Source: JAAYZK01 sp964535025 (lineage in GTDB: Bacteria; Planctomycetota; Phycisphaerae; SM23-33; FEN-1343). From it: 55,227 nucleotides of DNA. The DNA lies in the NCBI GenBank assembly GCA_964535025.1, contig CAZHRW010000272.1:1-55227 (forward strand), read 5' to 3'. The stretch's first letter is position 1, and each line of letters opens with the position of its first letter. Below are positions 1-8,564 of the stretch, piece by piece. The notes under the pieces are model-generated. The model did no database searches and was not told where the DNA came from. It saw only the letters and a list, made by a program, of their open reading frames with translations. The position numbers and the translations under genes are program-made.

Positions 1-30
1 CATAACCTTTTGCGACAGGTGGTTATAGCG

Positions 31-60
31 ACGGCCCGCCGGGGCGTTCCGACGGGCCGT
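31..60. repeat. GC-rich inverted repeat (hairpin)
   Basis: An 8-bp perfect inverted repeat (ACGGCCCG / CGGGCCGT) flanks a 14-nt loop. It could be the terminator stem of a gene lying left of the window, but no T-run follows, so the role is uncertain. A second 10-bp inverted repeat (CGGTTTCGCT at 73-82, AGCGAAACCG at 116-125) follows, just before the IS4-type element. No gene is recognised in bases 1-141. Confidence 0.35.
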
Positions 61-132
61 GCGCGTGGAGAGCGGTTTCGCTCTGGAGCGTTCAAGTGGA
101 GCAAGTGTGTCTGCCAGCGAAACCGTCTCTGC

Positions 133-141
133 TGGCAGGCA
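133..141. repeat. Target-site duplication, left copy (IS4-type element)
   Basis: The 9-bp sequence TGGCAGGCA directly abuts the left terminal inverted repeat and is repeated exactly at 1621-1629 beside the right one. Nine-bp duplications fit the IS4 family range. Confidence 0.8.
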
Positions 142-1620
142 GGAATGTCACCAACTTAGATTCGTAGTCTCGCTTTGTCACGGGGTTCCTTCAGGAAGCC
201 GTAGCGTCGCAGTTCGCGTTTTACCAGGCGAGGTTCGTTACGACCTAGGCGTCGTGGATTGGTGTGGTGGGCAATGGCCGCCAACATGCAGTCATACAGG
301 GCCCGGCGGGTCCGACCGCGCCGGCCGCGGAGGACAGGATCGTAGGCGATAATGATCCGGGCGGCGTCCGTGAAGCTGATGCGTTCGGCCGGGACGCCGG
401 CCTCGGCCGCGGCGTCGTGCATGACCGTCCAGACGAGATTGTACGCCAGGGTGCGGCCGAGCAGTTCCTTCCGCACGCCATCGACCGTCTTGCTGCGGAG
501 CACCTTGGCCTCCAGCGTCACTTTGAACGTCTCGATCCGCGTCTCGATCGTCCAACGGTCCCAGAACACCGCCGCGACCGTCTTGGCGTCGTACTGCTTG
601 GCGTCCAGCAGCGTCGTCACCAGCCAAAGCCGCTTACGGCGGTTCTTCTGGCGGATCTGCACGCGGATCAGCCGTACCCACAGTACCTCCGGCAGCGCGG
701 GGTCGCCGTAGCCCTTGCGCAGCTTCGGCGTGAGCCTCAACGGCACGAGCCACTGGTCGGGGCCGACGGGCAGGCCCTGGGCGATCAGCCGGTGGGCCTC
801 GCGCCGCCCGTGCAGGGGCGTCATGACGTCCACCTGCCGTTGGCGGAGCTTGGCCAGATCGTAGAAGTCGCTGAACTTGGCGTCGACGACGCAGATCGCC
901 TCGGGGGGCAGGCAGTCCCAACTGGCGCGGAACTGGGCGATCTCGCTGACGACGAACGGATTGATGCGCAGGTCGCAGATCACCTCCGTCCCCGCGGCGA
1001 CCCAGACGGCGACCCGCGCGTCAGGGAAGCGTCCGCGGCCTTCCTTGGTGTTGGGGTAGCCGAAGTGGGCGGCCAGCTCGGGCGTGTCGGGCATGGAGAC
1101 CGTCATGCCGTCGAAGCGCCAGACCGGGCGGCCCCAGACGCCGAAGGCGTCGCCGAAGCGGCGCAGGACGCGTTGGGCGGAGCGCTTGAGCAGACGGTCG
1201 AGGACCTCCTCCGGCAAGCGGTCGCGGGCTTTGCACCAGGCGGTGTCGGTGGGCGGCCCGGCGCAGGGCGCGCTGGCGGCCATCTCGGCCAGGACGGCCT
1301 CGATGGCCTTGTCGGGGTACAAGCCGCGATAGACGATCGAGCGCACGGTCACGGGCGGCGTGAAGATCCGCTCGCGCCAGAAGTGGCCCCACTCGAGGCT
1401 GACGGTCTCGATCTCGTCATCGGTCAGATGGGTCTCAAGTGTGGCCAAGTCGAGGGTTGGGTGCGCCAGCGCGTGGACAACAGTCGATGGGGTGCTATCA
1501 TACATCAGAGGCCTCCTTGTCCTGCCCTAGGGATAGGATCAGTCAACCAACGCACCCTATTGTAGGCACAGGCGAGGCCTCTCTTTATGTGCCAGAAATG
1601 GCTTAAGTTGGTGGCATTCC
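142..1620 (-). mobile_element. Complete IS4-family insertion sequence, 1479 bp
   Basis: The ends are 17-bp terminal inverted repeats, GGAATGTCACCAACTTA at 142-158 and its complement at 1604-1620 with one mismatch. An identical 9-bp direct repeat flanks them (133-141 and 1621-1629). A single full-length transposase fills the element, and its stop codon lies inside the left inverted repeat, as in compact IS elements. Intact ends, an intact open frame and an exact target duplication indicate a fairly recent insertion. It landed next to the tail of a tyrosine recombinase gene. Confidence 0.9.
156..1505 (-). CDS. IS4-family DDE transposase
   Basis: A 449-residue transposase that would cut and rejoin the ends of its own IS element. 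The N-terminal part (about residues 1-110) resembles the Insertion element 4 N-terminal region. The DDE core follows: an Asp in RFDGMTVSMPDTPE (about residue 130), an Asp in CVVDAKFSDFYDL (about 208), and the IS4 signature R-x3-E-x6-K, seen as WDRWTIETRIETFK (about 320-333). The length is typical of the family and the frame is unbroken, so it may be active. The ATG lies 115 bases inside the right end of the element. Confidence 0.93.
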   Translation of the reverse strand: MYDSTPSTVVHALAHPTLDLATLETHLTDDEIETVSLEWGHFWRERIFTPPVTVRSIVYRGLYPDKAIEAVLAEMAASAPCAGPPTDTAWCKARDRLPEEVLDRLLKRSAQRVLRRFGDAFGVWGRPVWRFDGMTVSMPDTPELAAHFGYPNTKEGRGRFPDARVAVWVAAGTEVICDLRINPFVVSEIAQFRASWDCLPPEAICVVDAKFSDFYDLAKLRQRQVDVMTPLHGRREAHRLIAQGLPVGPDQWLVPLRLTPKLRKGYGDPALPEVLWVRLIRVQIRQKNRRKRLWLVTTLLDAKQYDAKTVAAVFWDRWTIETRIETFKVTLEAKVLRSKTVDGVRKELLGRTLAYNLVWTVMHDAAAEAGVPAERISFTDAARIIIAYDPVLRGRRGRTRRALYDCMLAAIAHHTNPRRLGRNEPRLVKRELRRYGFLKEPRDKARLRI

Positions 1621-1629
1621 TGGCAGGCA
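1621..1629. repeat. Target-site duplication, right copy (IS4-type element)
   Basis: TGGCAGGCA, identical to 133-141, immediately follows the right terminal inverted repeat. Confidence 0.8.
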
Positions 1630-1656
1630 GGGAACCCCGGATGCTACTCCCCGGCT

Positions 1657-1854
1657 TTGGTCCGCTTGGCCACGTCCAGTTCAATTCACTGTCTCCGCCA
1701 CACCTTCGCCACGCTGCTCGCCCGCAACGGCGTCTCGCCGAGCGTCGCCCAGAAGCTCATGCGCCACAGCGATATACGGCTGACGATGAACACGTACACC
1801 CACCTCGACTTGGCCGACACGGCCGGGGCGGTGGCGGCGCTGCCGAAGATCTGA
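1657..1854 (+). pseudogene. Tyrosine recombinase/phage integrase, C-terminal remnant
   Basis: About 55 C-terminal codons of a tyrosine recombinase survive. The catalytic LRHTFATLL (His-x-x-Arg box, from about 1694), then KLMRHSDIRLTMNTYTH with the late His and the nucleophilic Tyr, are followed by a short tail ending at a TGA at 1852-1854. The N-terminal domain and the first catalytic Arg are absent. The matching sequence starts only about 70 bases from the IS4-type element, so the gene was broken by a rearrangement here. The apparent ATG at 1657 is not a real start. Confidence 0.8.
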
Positions 1855-2223
1855 GGCCTGCGGAGCAGTGTCATGCAGATCACTGAGGGCCACAATACCT
1901 GATTCATGTATGAACCACATGGCGATTGGCCGCTTCGCCCGCCGATCGGCCTCTCAGTTCCCTTGCGGACGTTTGTTTGGCGAACGTTTTCGAACCGGTC
2001 CTCAAGACAGGCGCATCCGACATTGCCTGCGGAAGATGGGCACCTGAAAGGGAGGGACTGCGTTCCGGTTCTGAGACCGCATCTCGACAGACTCCCCCTC
2101 CAGAAGACGGGCCAGACGATCGATGCAACAGCGATCTATGCAACACTTGCCCATTACAAGGAAAGCCAGTACGCTTTGCTTCACGCCCTTCCGGATAAGG
2201 GCGACAAGGAAGGAGCACCCGCC
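1855..2223. other. Intergenic region with a decayed repeat (copy A, about 1920-2080)
   Basis: No intact gene is supported. Bases about 1920-2080 resemble 30570-30760. Shared landmarks include GCGAACGTTTTCGAA versus GCGAACACGTTCGAA, and in translation LANVFE...KTG..DI versus LANTFE...TG..DI. Both copies look like remnants of one conserved tail seen after an integrase here. The frame upstream of base 2224 is open back to 1906, but the signal peptide and ribosome binding site place the next gene's start at 2224. Confidence 0.4.
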
Positions 2224-3720
2224 ATGCGATTTGGATTCCCTCTGCCACTTCTCGTTGCCGTGGTTTTCCTGGCCTGCGGTGTTGCGCGGGCTGGCCAAAG
2301 GCAATCCGTGTCGCAGTACGGCATCACCTGGGCGTTCGACCGTGAGGTCGAGTGCGGCCAATTCGTCACCGGCGACTGGTGGGTCGTCGGGCCGGTCACC
2401 GTCGTCAAAGTGACCCCGGCCCCGGGGCCGGCCGATCCGAACCAGACCGTCGAGGTGCCGACCAACCAGTTCGGTGACGACGCACACCAGGATGACCGCC
2501 GCATGCGCAACGGCATGATGGTCGTCATCGAGATCACCCACCGGCAGGGCTATGACAGCCGCGGCAAGGACTACCAGGCCGACCTGAGCCTTTCGGTCCC
2601 TTACCGCCTGGAGCCCAACCGGTCGCTCATCTCGACCATCAGCCACGAATCCGTGCCGAACCCGAGCCTGACCGAGAAGCTCATCTGGCCCAGTGAGCAG
2701 AAGGTTCGGGCGGTGCTGAAGACGGCCGCCATTCTGACCTGCCTGAGCGAGGCCCCGCCCGAGGATGCGTTCCGCCCCAGCTACGCGGGCACCGAGAAAC
2801 GCATCTTCCGGCTTCGCGACGTCCGTTGGGATAGGCTCGGCCGCCTGAAGCGTCCCGACGGACCGGTCCAGCCGGCGTTTCCCTGGCAAGACGCGCCGAG
2901 TTGGGAGGAGATGGAGCGGTACTTCCAGCGCCCATGGATCGACCATTCGCACAACTGGCTCTTCTGTCACGTCATGCCCACTGAGAATCAGGCGGCGTAC
3001 GGCCGCGAGTACGCACGGCTGGTTTCGCTGGCGTCGATCATGCTGCAACTCGACGAGCCGCGCGAACGGAAACGCAAGACGCTCATCGGCCTGGTGCAGC
3101 TTGGCATCGATCTGCACGGCCTGGTCGAACTGGGCATGCGATGGACGGCCGACGGCGGCATCTGGAGCGGCCGCAAGTGGCCCATCCTGTTCGCCGGCAT
3201 CATGCTGAATAATCCGGCCATGGCGAATCTCTCGCCCGAGATCCCGTTCCACGAGGACCAGCAGACTTACTATGGCAAGGGCTGGGCCGGGCAGACGGTG
3301 CTCTATCAAATGGTTACGCACCACGGCCCGCGCCGCCCATACGAAGAGCGCCCGCCCCAACAGTGGGACGCCATGGACCGCCGTAGCGAAAGCTATCGCC
3401 GATGCTGCAACGCCCAGGCCTGGATCGGATCGGCCCTGACGGCCCGCCTGATGAAAGCGCAACGGGTCTGGGGGCACGACGCCCTGTTCGACTACTGCGA
3501 GCGATGGATGGCCCAGGACGATCCCTACGCCGCCGCACGCGGCGACCACAAGCGTCCGGCCGAGGAAGGCGCGACCTATGATCCACTCGTCTCGAACATG
3601 TACTTCGCCTATTGGAACGAGGCTCCCGAACAACCCGCAGTGGAGAGAAACCTCAAGTGGGTCTGGCAGGATGACGCCGAAGGCGGCACCGAGGGCATGT
3701 GGGTTCCCAATCCACAATGA
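2224..3720 (+). CDS. Secreted protein of unknown function
   Basis: A 498-residue protein that I do not recognise. It begins with a clear signal peptide (MRFGFPLPLLVAVVFLAC, likely cleavage after ARA). The region after it is rich in Trp and Tyr and reads as beta-strand (about 25-150). The second half is helical with many paired aromatic residues (WIDHSHNWLFCH, QQTYYGKGWAGQTV), in the style of an alpha/alpha-toroid lyase or hydrolase, but no catalytic motif can be named. AAGGAAGGAG sits 7-8 bases before the ATG. It has neither a dockerin nor a PEP-CTERM tail, unlike most exported neighbours. It converges with the next gene across a strong hairpin. Confidence 0.75.
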   Translation: MRFGFPLPLLVAVVFLACGVARAGQRQSVSQYGITWAFDREVECGQFVTGDWWVVGPVTVVKVTPAPGPADPNQTVEVPTNQFGDDAHQDDRRMRNGMMVVIEITHRQGYDSRGKDYQADLSLSVPYRLEPNRSLISTISHESVPNPSLTEKLIWPSEQKVRAVLKTAAILTCLSEAPPEDAFRPSYAGTEKRIFRLRDVRWDRLGRLKRPDGPVQPAFPWQDAPSWEEMERYFQRPWIDHSHNWLFCHVMPTENQAAYGREYARLVSLASIMLQLDEPRERKRKTLIGLVQLGIDLHGLVELGMRWTADGGIWSGRKWPILFAGIMLNNPAMANLSPEIPFHEDQQTYYGKGWAGQTVLYQMVTHHGPRRPYEERPPQQWDAMDRRSESYRRCCNAQAWIGSALTARLMKAQRVWGHDALFDYCERWMAQDDPYAAARGDHKRPAEEGATYDPLVSNMYFAYWNEAPEQPAVERNLKWVWQDDAEGGTEGMWVPNPQ

Positions 3721-3744
3721 GACGCTCAAGGACAGGGCGAGCAT

Positions 3745-3789
3745 GAACGAGAGGAACCCCCAGCACAGGGCTGCGAGTTCCTCTCGTTC
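3745..3789. terminator. Bidirectional terminator-like hairpin
   Basis: A 13-bp perfect stem (GAACGAGAGGAAC / GTTCCTCTCGTTC) with a 19-nt loop lies between two convergent genes ending at 3720 and 3807. No long T-run follows, so termination is inferred from position and stem strength. Confidence 0.6.
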
Positions 3790-3806
3790 TGCGTCGATTC
3801 TCCCGG

Positions 3807-4526
3807 TCAGCGGCAGCGGCGGCGGATTACCGCCGCGCCGAGTGCCAGGAGGGCCAGCGTTGTTGGCTCGGGAACAGTCGTAAGTGTCATCGTCACGGGG
3901 CTGCCGGGAGTGTTGGCACACGCAAAGGCGTAGTGGGCCATGAGGGGTTGTTCGTCCTCGTCGAGGTTCATCCGGATGAACACGTAGTTCCCGGCGGCAC
4001 CGGCGGCGTATTGGGCGTTGAGGTAGTCGGCCAGCGCCTGGTCGCCGGCGACGTCCGTGCCGTAGGTGCCGTAGACCGTCGCAGACTGGCCGCCGGTCCA
4101 GGTCGGCACGTCCAGAGCGTGTTGGATGGGCGTGGCGTCGGTGGCATCACCGCCATACGGGCCGACGTAGAAGTCGTCCACCACGGGGGCGGGGGTGGCC
4201 CGCCAGCCCAGACCATACACATCGACGGCCCCGACGGGCGCGAACCACGAACAGCCGCTCACCAGGGCAACGCTCAGGTGCGCCTCGCCGACGGTCTCGC
4301 CGGCCGGCAGAGCCGGCAACTGGAACACCAGGATGCTGTTGGAATTGCCGATCACCCCGCCCTGGTTGACGTATCCCACCCTATGCGGACTTTGCCCGAC
4401 CCAGGGCATGGTGCCGTCGCCTTGAAGCTGGCGATCGGCGGGGTCCCCGACGATATCGATCACCGCGGCACTGCAGGGAACAGAGATGGCTGCGACAATC
4501 AACAGCGAGATCACAAGTCTTGACAT
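3807..4526 (-). CDS. DNRLRE-like domain protein with PEP-CTERM sorting signal
   Basis: A 239-residue exported protein. After the signal peptide (MSRLVISLLIVAAISV) comes one beta-rich DNRLRE-like module (about 22-205): an opening VGDPADRQLQGDGTMPWVG, then FQLPALPAGETV and YVFIRMNLDEDE, the same layout as the N-terminal module of the neighbouring deacetylase. The C-terminus is a PEP-CTERM tail: PEPTTLALLALG, a short hydrophobic helix and RRRCR, which directs sorting to the cell surface by an exosortase. The start is set by AGGAGAGGGA just before the ATG at 4526; an earlier in-frame ATG at 4619 would bury the signal peptide. It lies 76 bases downstream of the deacetylase gene, probably in the same transcript. 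Confidence 0.85.
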   Translation of the reverse strand: MSRLVISLLIVAAISVPCSAAVIDIVGDPADRQLQGDGTMPWVGQSPHRVGYVNQGGVIGNSNSILVFQLPALPAGETVGEAHLSVALVSGCSWFAPVGAVDVYGLGWRATPAPVVDDFYVGPYGGDATDATPIQHALDVPTWTGGQSATVYGTYGTDVAGDQALADYLNAQYAAGAAGNYVFIRMNLDEDEQPLMAHYAFACANTPGSPVTMTLTTVPEPTTLALLALGAAVIRRRCR

Positions 4527-4602
4527 GGTTCTCCCTCTCCTGAGAAGGGACGCTTTGGTCAATAAGGCTCCATCGTGTCGATGACAGCACAGACTGGTGT
4601 TC

Positions 4603-7053
4603 TCAGTCTGCGGCTCCAAAATGGGACTTGAGGATCACGAAATCGTCCAGGTCCACATCCCCGTCGTCGTCGAAGTCCGCGCTGAGGTCCGGGCCATGCA
4701 TACCGAAGGCAGTTTTCAGGATGACGAAATCGTCGAGGTCGACGTCGCCGTCTTCGTCGGCATCGCCGGGTCGGGCCGCCGAGACGGGTGCGAGCAGCAC
4801 CTGCCCGCGATCGGGCACGGCCTCGACGAGGGCAAACTTCGCGCCGTCATGTTCGACGACGGCCACCTTGACCGCTTGGCCGTCTTGGGTCGCCTCAACG
4901 GCGTCCCAGGTGTCGAACATCCGCACCTTGACGGTCAGGGGGTAATCGTACTGCTGGTTGATCATCAGGTCGGTCAGCGTGAAAGCCACGCCGGTCGCGT
5001 CGGCGGCCGTGACCGTCAGCGTGGCCGAGTCGCGCTCCTGGCCGTACTGAGCGGCCTGGCGGAAGGGGGCGATCCATACGCCGACCTCGGCGTCCTTTTG
5101 CTGGAGAAACGCCAGGGCTTCGATGATCTGGGCCTTGAGGTCGTCGTTGAGGCCGTGGTAGTGGGTGACGTACCAAGCCCGGTAATTGCTAGCGCGGTAG
5201 ACCGCTGGGTCGAAGATGTTGATCAACTGGGCCCAGGGCGCCGAGGGATTGGACACCACCAGGCCGTTGCCAACACTGTTCGTGTACATGTAGTCGACGT
5301 GGTTAACGGGGTTGACCGTCCCGGCTGTGCCTCGTGCGGCGATGTAATACTCGCCAGCAATGTCGCGGTCGTTGTAGATAGTGTTCGCTCCACCGGGGTA
5401 GGCCAGCGTCTGGCAGCGGACGCCCAGTCGGTTCTCGATCTCGGCCTGGCTGCCGGCATACTCGACGCGGATGTCGTGTTCGGGGTCGTCCGGGTCGAAG
5501 CCGCGCTCGAAAGCCAGATGGGTGATCGTGTGGCTCTGCATCTCCTGGCCGGCGTCGCGCAAGGCCTCAAAGTCGGCCCACGAACCGAAGTAGCCCCCGC
5601 TGGGGGTGACCAAACCCGTGATGACGAACCACGTGGCCTGAGCGCTGTAGGTCGCCAGCGTCTGCATCCACCAGGCGTGATCGCCAGCGTTATTGTCGTC
5701 AACGGTGATCGAAACGGCAGCCAGGGCATCGTCGGCCCACAGGCAGACGTGGGCCTCGCCGGGGGTGGCGGGCCAGACCTTATCCGTGATGGTGAACCGA
5801 TCGGCCGTCGGGGCGGGCAGGTTCATCAGGCCGGCCGCGGGGTCGATGACGTCGATGGTCACGGTATCGGCGTCGGTAGCGTCGTCGTCGTCGGTCACCG
5901 TCAACGTGATGGCGTACTGGCCGCGTGCCAGGGTCACCGTCGGCGTCGCACCCGCCGCCAGGGGGGAGCCGTCGACAGCCCACGCGCAGTCGACGATCGT
6001 CCCGTCGGCGTCGGACGAGCCCGTGCCGTCGAGCGTCACGGCCTCCGAACCGTTCTCGTCGTCGTCGCGAACCGTCTGGTTCGGCCCGGCGTCGGCAGTC
6101 GGGGGCTCGTTGTAGAACGGGTCGATGACCTCGATCGTGACGGTGTCGCTGTCGGCGTAGCCGTCGTTGTCGGTCACGGTCAGCGTGATCGTGTGGACCC
6201 CGATGGCCAGCGTCACCTGTGGCGTTTGGCCTGTGGCGATCGTCGCATCGTCTTCGGCCCAGTCATAGGCGACGATCGTGCCGTCGGCATCGGACGAGCC
6301 GGCCCCGTCCAGCGTGACCATCTCGGACCCGTCGGCGTCGTCATCGCTGACGGACTGGTCATCCCCGGCGTCGGCGGCAGGCATCTGGTCGGGCGTGCCG
6401 CCGTTGACCACGACCGTCAGCGTGACGGGAGGGGTGCTGTTGCCGGAGTTGAAGACGAAGAAGGCTTCAAGGGGCTGGACCTCCTCCAGACCTAAGCGGA
6501 TGAACACGTAGTTACCGCCAACAGCGCCGGCGGCATACTGGGCGTTGAGGTAGGCGGCCAGCGCCTGGTCGCCGGCGGCGTCCGTGCCGTAAGTCCCGTA
6601 ACACGTCGCGGCTTGGCCGCCACTCCAAGCCGGCACCGCCAAAGCGTGCTGAATGGGCGCCGCGTCGGTGGTGTCGCCACCGTAGGGGCCCACGTAGAAG
6701 TCGCTCGCCAGCGGGGTCGGGCTGGCCCGCCAGCTCAGACCATACGCGTCAACCGCCCCGACGGGAGCGAACCAGGATCCGCCCACCAGGTCGAAACTCA
6801 GATGGGCTCCTGTAATGGTGTCGTCTGGAGTCAGCGCGGGCAGTTGGAAGACATAGATGCTGTTGGTGCTCTGCACCGTCCCGTCGACATTGTACCAGCC
6901 GACCCGTTGAGACGTTCCCCCGACCCAACGCGTGCTGCCGTCTTCTTGGAGTTGGACATCGGCGCCGTCGCCGGCGATCTCGTGCATCATCTGCCCCGTC
7001 GCACTGCAGGCCGTGACGAGCAACAGTACCGCAATCGTTCGCATCCGCGCCAT
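4603..7053 (-). CDS. Secreted DNRLRE-PKD2-NodB polysaccharide deacetylase-dockerin protein
   Basis: An 816-residue modular exported protein. Order: signal peptide (MARMRTIAVLLLV), DNRLRE-like module (about 20-210), two PKD domains (about 225-395, each with YDWAEDD- or CAWAVDG-like strands), a NodB-type deacetylase domain (about 410-650) and a two-repeat type I dockerin (about 760-816). NodB hallmarks are SITVDDN (motif 1), SHTITH (motif 2, metal-binding His pair) and LAYPGG (motif 3). It would remove acyl groups from a carbohydrate, though the glycan cannot be told. AAGGAGGG before the ATG at 7053 fixes the start. Related proteins lie at 24674-27088 and 33116-34426. The dockerin has no cohesin partner in the window. 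Confidence 0.85.
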   Translation of the reverse strand: MARMRTIAVLLLVTACSATGQMMHEIAGDGADVQLQEDGSTRWVGGTSQRVGWYNVDGTVQSTNSIYVFQLPALTPDDTITGAHLSFDLVGGSWFAPVGAVDAYGLSWRASPTPLASDFYVGPYGGDTTDAAPIQHALAVPAWSGGQAATCYGTYGTDAAGDQALAAYLNAQYAAGAVGGNYVFIRLGLEEVQPLEAFFVFNSGNSTPPVTLTVVVNGGTPDQMPAADAGDDQSVSDDDADGSEMVTLDGAGSSDADGTIVAYDWAEDDATIATGQTPQVTLAIGVHTITLTVTDNDGYADSDTVTIEVIDPFYNEPPTADAGPNQTVRDDDENGSEAVTLDGTGSSDADGTIVDCAWAVDGSPLAAGATPTVTLARGQYAITLTVTDDDDATDADTVTIDVIDPAAGLMNLPAPTADRFTITDKVWPATPGEAHVCLWADDALAAVSITVDDNNAGDHAWWMQTLATYSAQATWFVITGLVTPSGGYFGSWADFEALRDAGQEMQSHTITHLAFERGFDPDDPEHDIRVEYAGSQAEIENRLGVRCQTLAYPGGANTIYNDRDIAGEYYIAARGTAGTVNPVNHVDYMYTNSVGNGLVVSNPSAPWAQLINIFDPAVYRASNYRAWYVTHYHGLNDDLKAQIIEALAFLQQKDAEVGVWIAPFRQAAQYGQERDSATLTVTAADATGVAFTLTDLMINQQYDYPLTVKVRMFDTWDAVEATQDGQAVKVAVVEHDGAKFALVEAVPDRGQVLLAPVSAARPGDADEDGDVDLDDFVILKTAFGMHGPDLSADFDDDGDVDLDDFVILKSHFGAAD

Positions 7054-7120
7054 GCAAAGCCCTCCTTCATTCACAACGCATTGGAGTTCGTCATCGCCGG
7101 ACCCGCGGCGGGTGTGGGAT

Positions 7121-7157
7121 CGGGCGGAGGCGGCCCTACAGGGCTCCCCTCCGCCCG
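7121..7157 (-). terminator. Terminator-like nested hairpin
   Basis: A 10-bp stem (CGGGCGGAGG / CCTCCGCCCG) encloses a smaller stem around GCCCTACAGGGC. It lies 26 bases beyond the stop of the gene at 7183-8244 and before the next gene on the same strand. A T-run is lacking. Confidence 0.5.
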
Positions 7158-7182
7158 CTTTGTCTGCGGTCATTGCCGCCGG

Positions 7183-8244
7183 TCAGTATGTCGCCCCAAA
7201 GTTGTTCTTCAGCAGGACGAAGTCGTCGAGGTCGACGTCGCCGTCACCGTCGAAGTCGCCTTCGGCGCAGGTGGCGCCGGCGGCGGTGCCGAAGTTGTTC
7301 TTCAGGATGACGAAATCATCGAGGTCCACATCGCCGTCACCGTCCGCGTCACCGGGGTTACAGGCGCTGAGATTCCAGGGCGTACCGTCATTCTCGGTCG
7401 GGCGGTCGGTGACCCACGCGCTGTTGTTGACGGCGATGGACTCGATGTAGGTCTGCGTCTCGACGGGCGTGGCGGGTGCCGGCGGGTAGGGGTCGGCGAA
7501 GAACTTGAGATTCTCGACTGAACCCTGGTAGCCGGCGGTGCCACGGAAGGCCCACCACTGCCCGCCGGTAGCGTTGAGGACGAGCGTAGGGGTGCCCTGG
7601 TCTTCGCACTGGTAGAACCGGGCCGCCTGGGCGGTGATGTCGAATTGCATCCACAACTCGTAGGCGGCTCCGGGCAGTCGGGCCGGCGCCACGTACTGGT
7701 AGCCGCCTCCATTCATGGCGCGGAAGATCTCCGCGTTCAGTTCCACCAGCATGGAGTTATTTACAAAACCGGCGCCAGGGGGATTGGCCGCGCCCTGGAA
7801 GTTGGGCGCCAGGGCATCGCCGGTCTGGAACCCGCCGTAGTCCCACCCGGCCCAGAAGTTGTTGGTCGCCACCAGCGTGTCACCCTCCTGCATGGCCATG
7901 AAGCGGAGGTAGATGGTGCCGGTGTCGGTGATGTAATGGTTCGTGCCCAGGTTCATGGCGGTGTAGACCACGTCCACTTCGCCGGTGCGATCGCGGTTGA
8001 TCAGCTCCAGCGCGACCTTGTTGCCCATCTGCACCACGTTGGAATGGGTGTGATCGGCCAGGGCGGCACCGTTCTGCTGGGCCTGCCAGTGGGGTTCTTC
8101 GTAGTTGGCCCAGTCACCCCGGTCGTGGATGGTTTCACCGACGGGGTACGCGGTAAAGTTTTCGATCATCGTGATGGCCGCTACAGCCGGCATGGCGACC
8201 ACCGTGACCGCCACGACACCGAACATCCACAGGCTGGGTCTCAT
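7183..8244 (-). CDS. Secreted beta-sandwich (LamG-like) dockerin protein
   Basis: A 353-residue exported protein: signal peptide (MRPSLWMFGVVAVTVVAM, cleavage near AVAA), a central beta-rich domain (about 30-280), then a two-repeat type I dockerin (about 295-353) with two Ca-binding loops of the form GDxDGDGDVDLDDFV. The central domain opens with ENFTAYPVG and has strands typical of concanavalin-like or LamG jelly-rolls, a fold common in carbohydrate-binding planctomycete proteins. The family call is tentative. AGGGAGACGGCG precedes the ATG. It is the first gene of a same-strand run with the deacetylase and PEP-CTERM genes downstream, although a hairpin separates it from them. Confidence 0.75.
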   Translation of the reverse strand: MRPSLWMFGVVAVTVVAMPAVAAITMIENFTAYPVGETIHDRGDWANYEEPHWQAQQNGAALADHTHSNVVQMGNKVALELINRDRTGEVDVVYTAMNLGTNHYITDTGTIYLRFMAMQEGDTLVATNNFWAGWDYGGFQTGDALAPNFQGAANPPGAGFVNNSMLVELNAEIFRAMNGGGYQYVAPARLPGAAYELWMQFDITAQAARFYQCEDQGTPTLVLNATGGQWWAFRGTAGYQGSVENLKFFADPYPPAPATPVETQTYIESIAVNNSAWVTDRPTENDGTPWNLSACNPGDADGDGDVDLDDFVILKNNFGTAAGATCAEGDFDGDGDVDLDDFVLLKNNFGATY

Positions 8245-8564
8245 CGCCGTCTCCCTTCTTCACTTTCGAGTTGAAAGCCCTGGCTTCGCCGCCAGCCAAG
8301 GACCGTTTTTACCCTTGTCGTCCTCTACACACGCCCGCGGGGGCCTCGACACGTCAGCCGCAGACAGCTCAGTCCCCGGGGACATATCACGGGTCACCAC
8401 TGCTTCATCGGCATCAGTTTACTACAATCCCACAACCACGTCAAGACCCTGGCCCCTAAACGCAGTTGACACATTGAACATATCGTGGTATTCTCTGGGT
8501 TAGTCGGAAATGTCACTTTTGTCTTACTTTGATCATTTTAGGTCAAGAAAGGAAAGGAAGCATC
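8245..8564. other. Divergent intergenic region, 320 bp
   Basis: It separates the leftward dockerin gene from the rightward PEP-CTERM gene. No coding potential is supported. A sigma70-type promoter for the rightward gene is visible at 8466-8494; I see no clear one for the leftward gene. Confidence 0.6.
8466..8494 (+). promoter_or_regulatory. Sigma70-type promoter
   Basis: A perfect -35 TTGACA (8466-8471), a 17-base spacer and TATTCT (8489-8494) lie 70 bases ahead of the ATG at 8565. Confidence 0.65.

Noticed and set aside
264..1565. Plus-strand open frame opposite the IS4-type transposase
   Set aside because: The minus strand carries the conserved transposase motifs and stops inside the terminal repeat.
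1906..2223. Extension of the secreted protein upstream to 1906
   Set aside because: It would hide the signal peptide, and its sequence belongs to the decayed repeat. The ribosome binding site is at 2224.
4597..6495. Plus-strand open frame of 632 codons opposite the deacetylase gene
   Set aside because: Antisense shadow of repetitive PKD- and dockerin-coding DNA, with no signal peptide, motif or ribosome binding site.
4612..7350. Repeated short DNA blocks that could suggest a CRISPR array or tandem repeat
   Set aside because: They encode paired dockerin calcium loops in frame. Spacing and content follow protein repeats, with no spacer structure.
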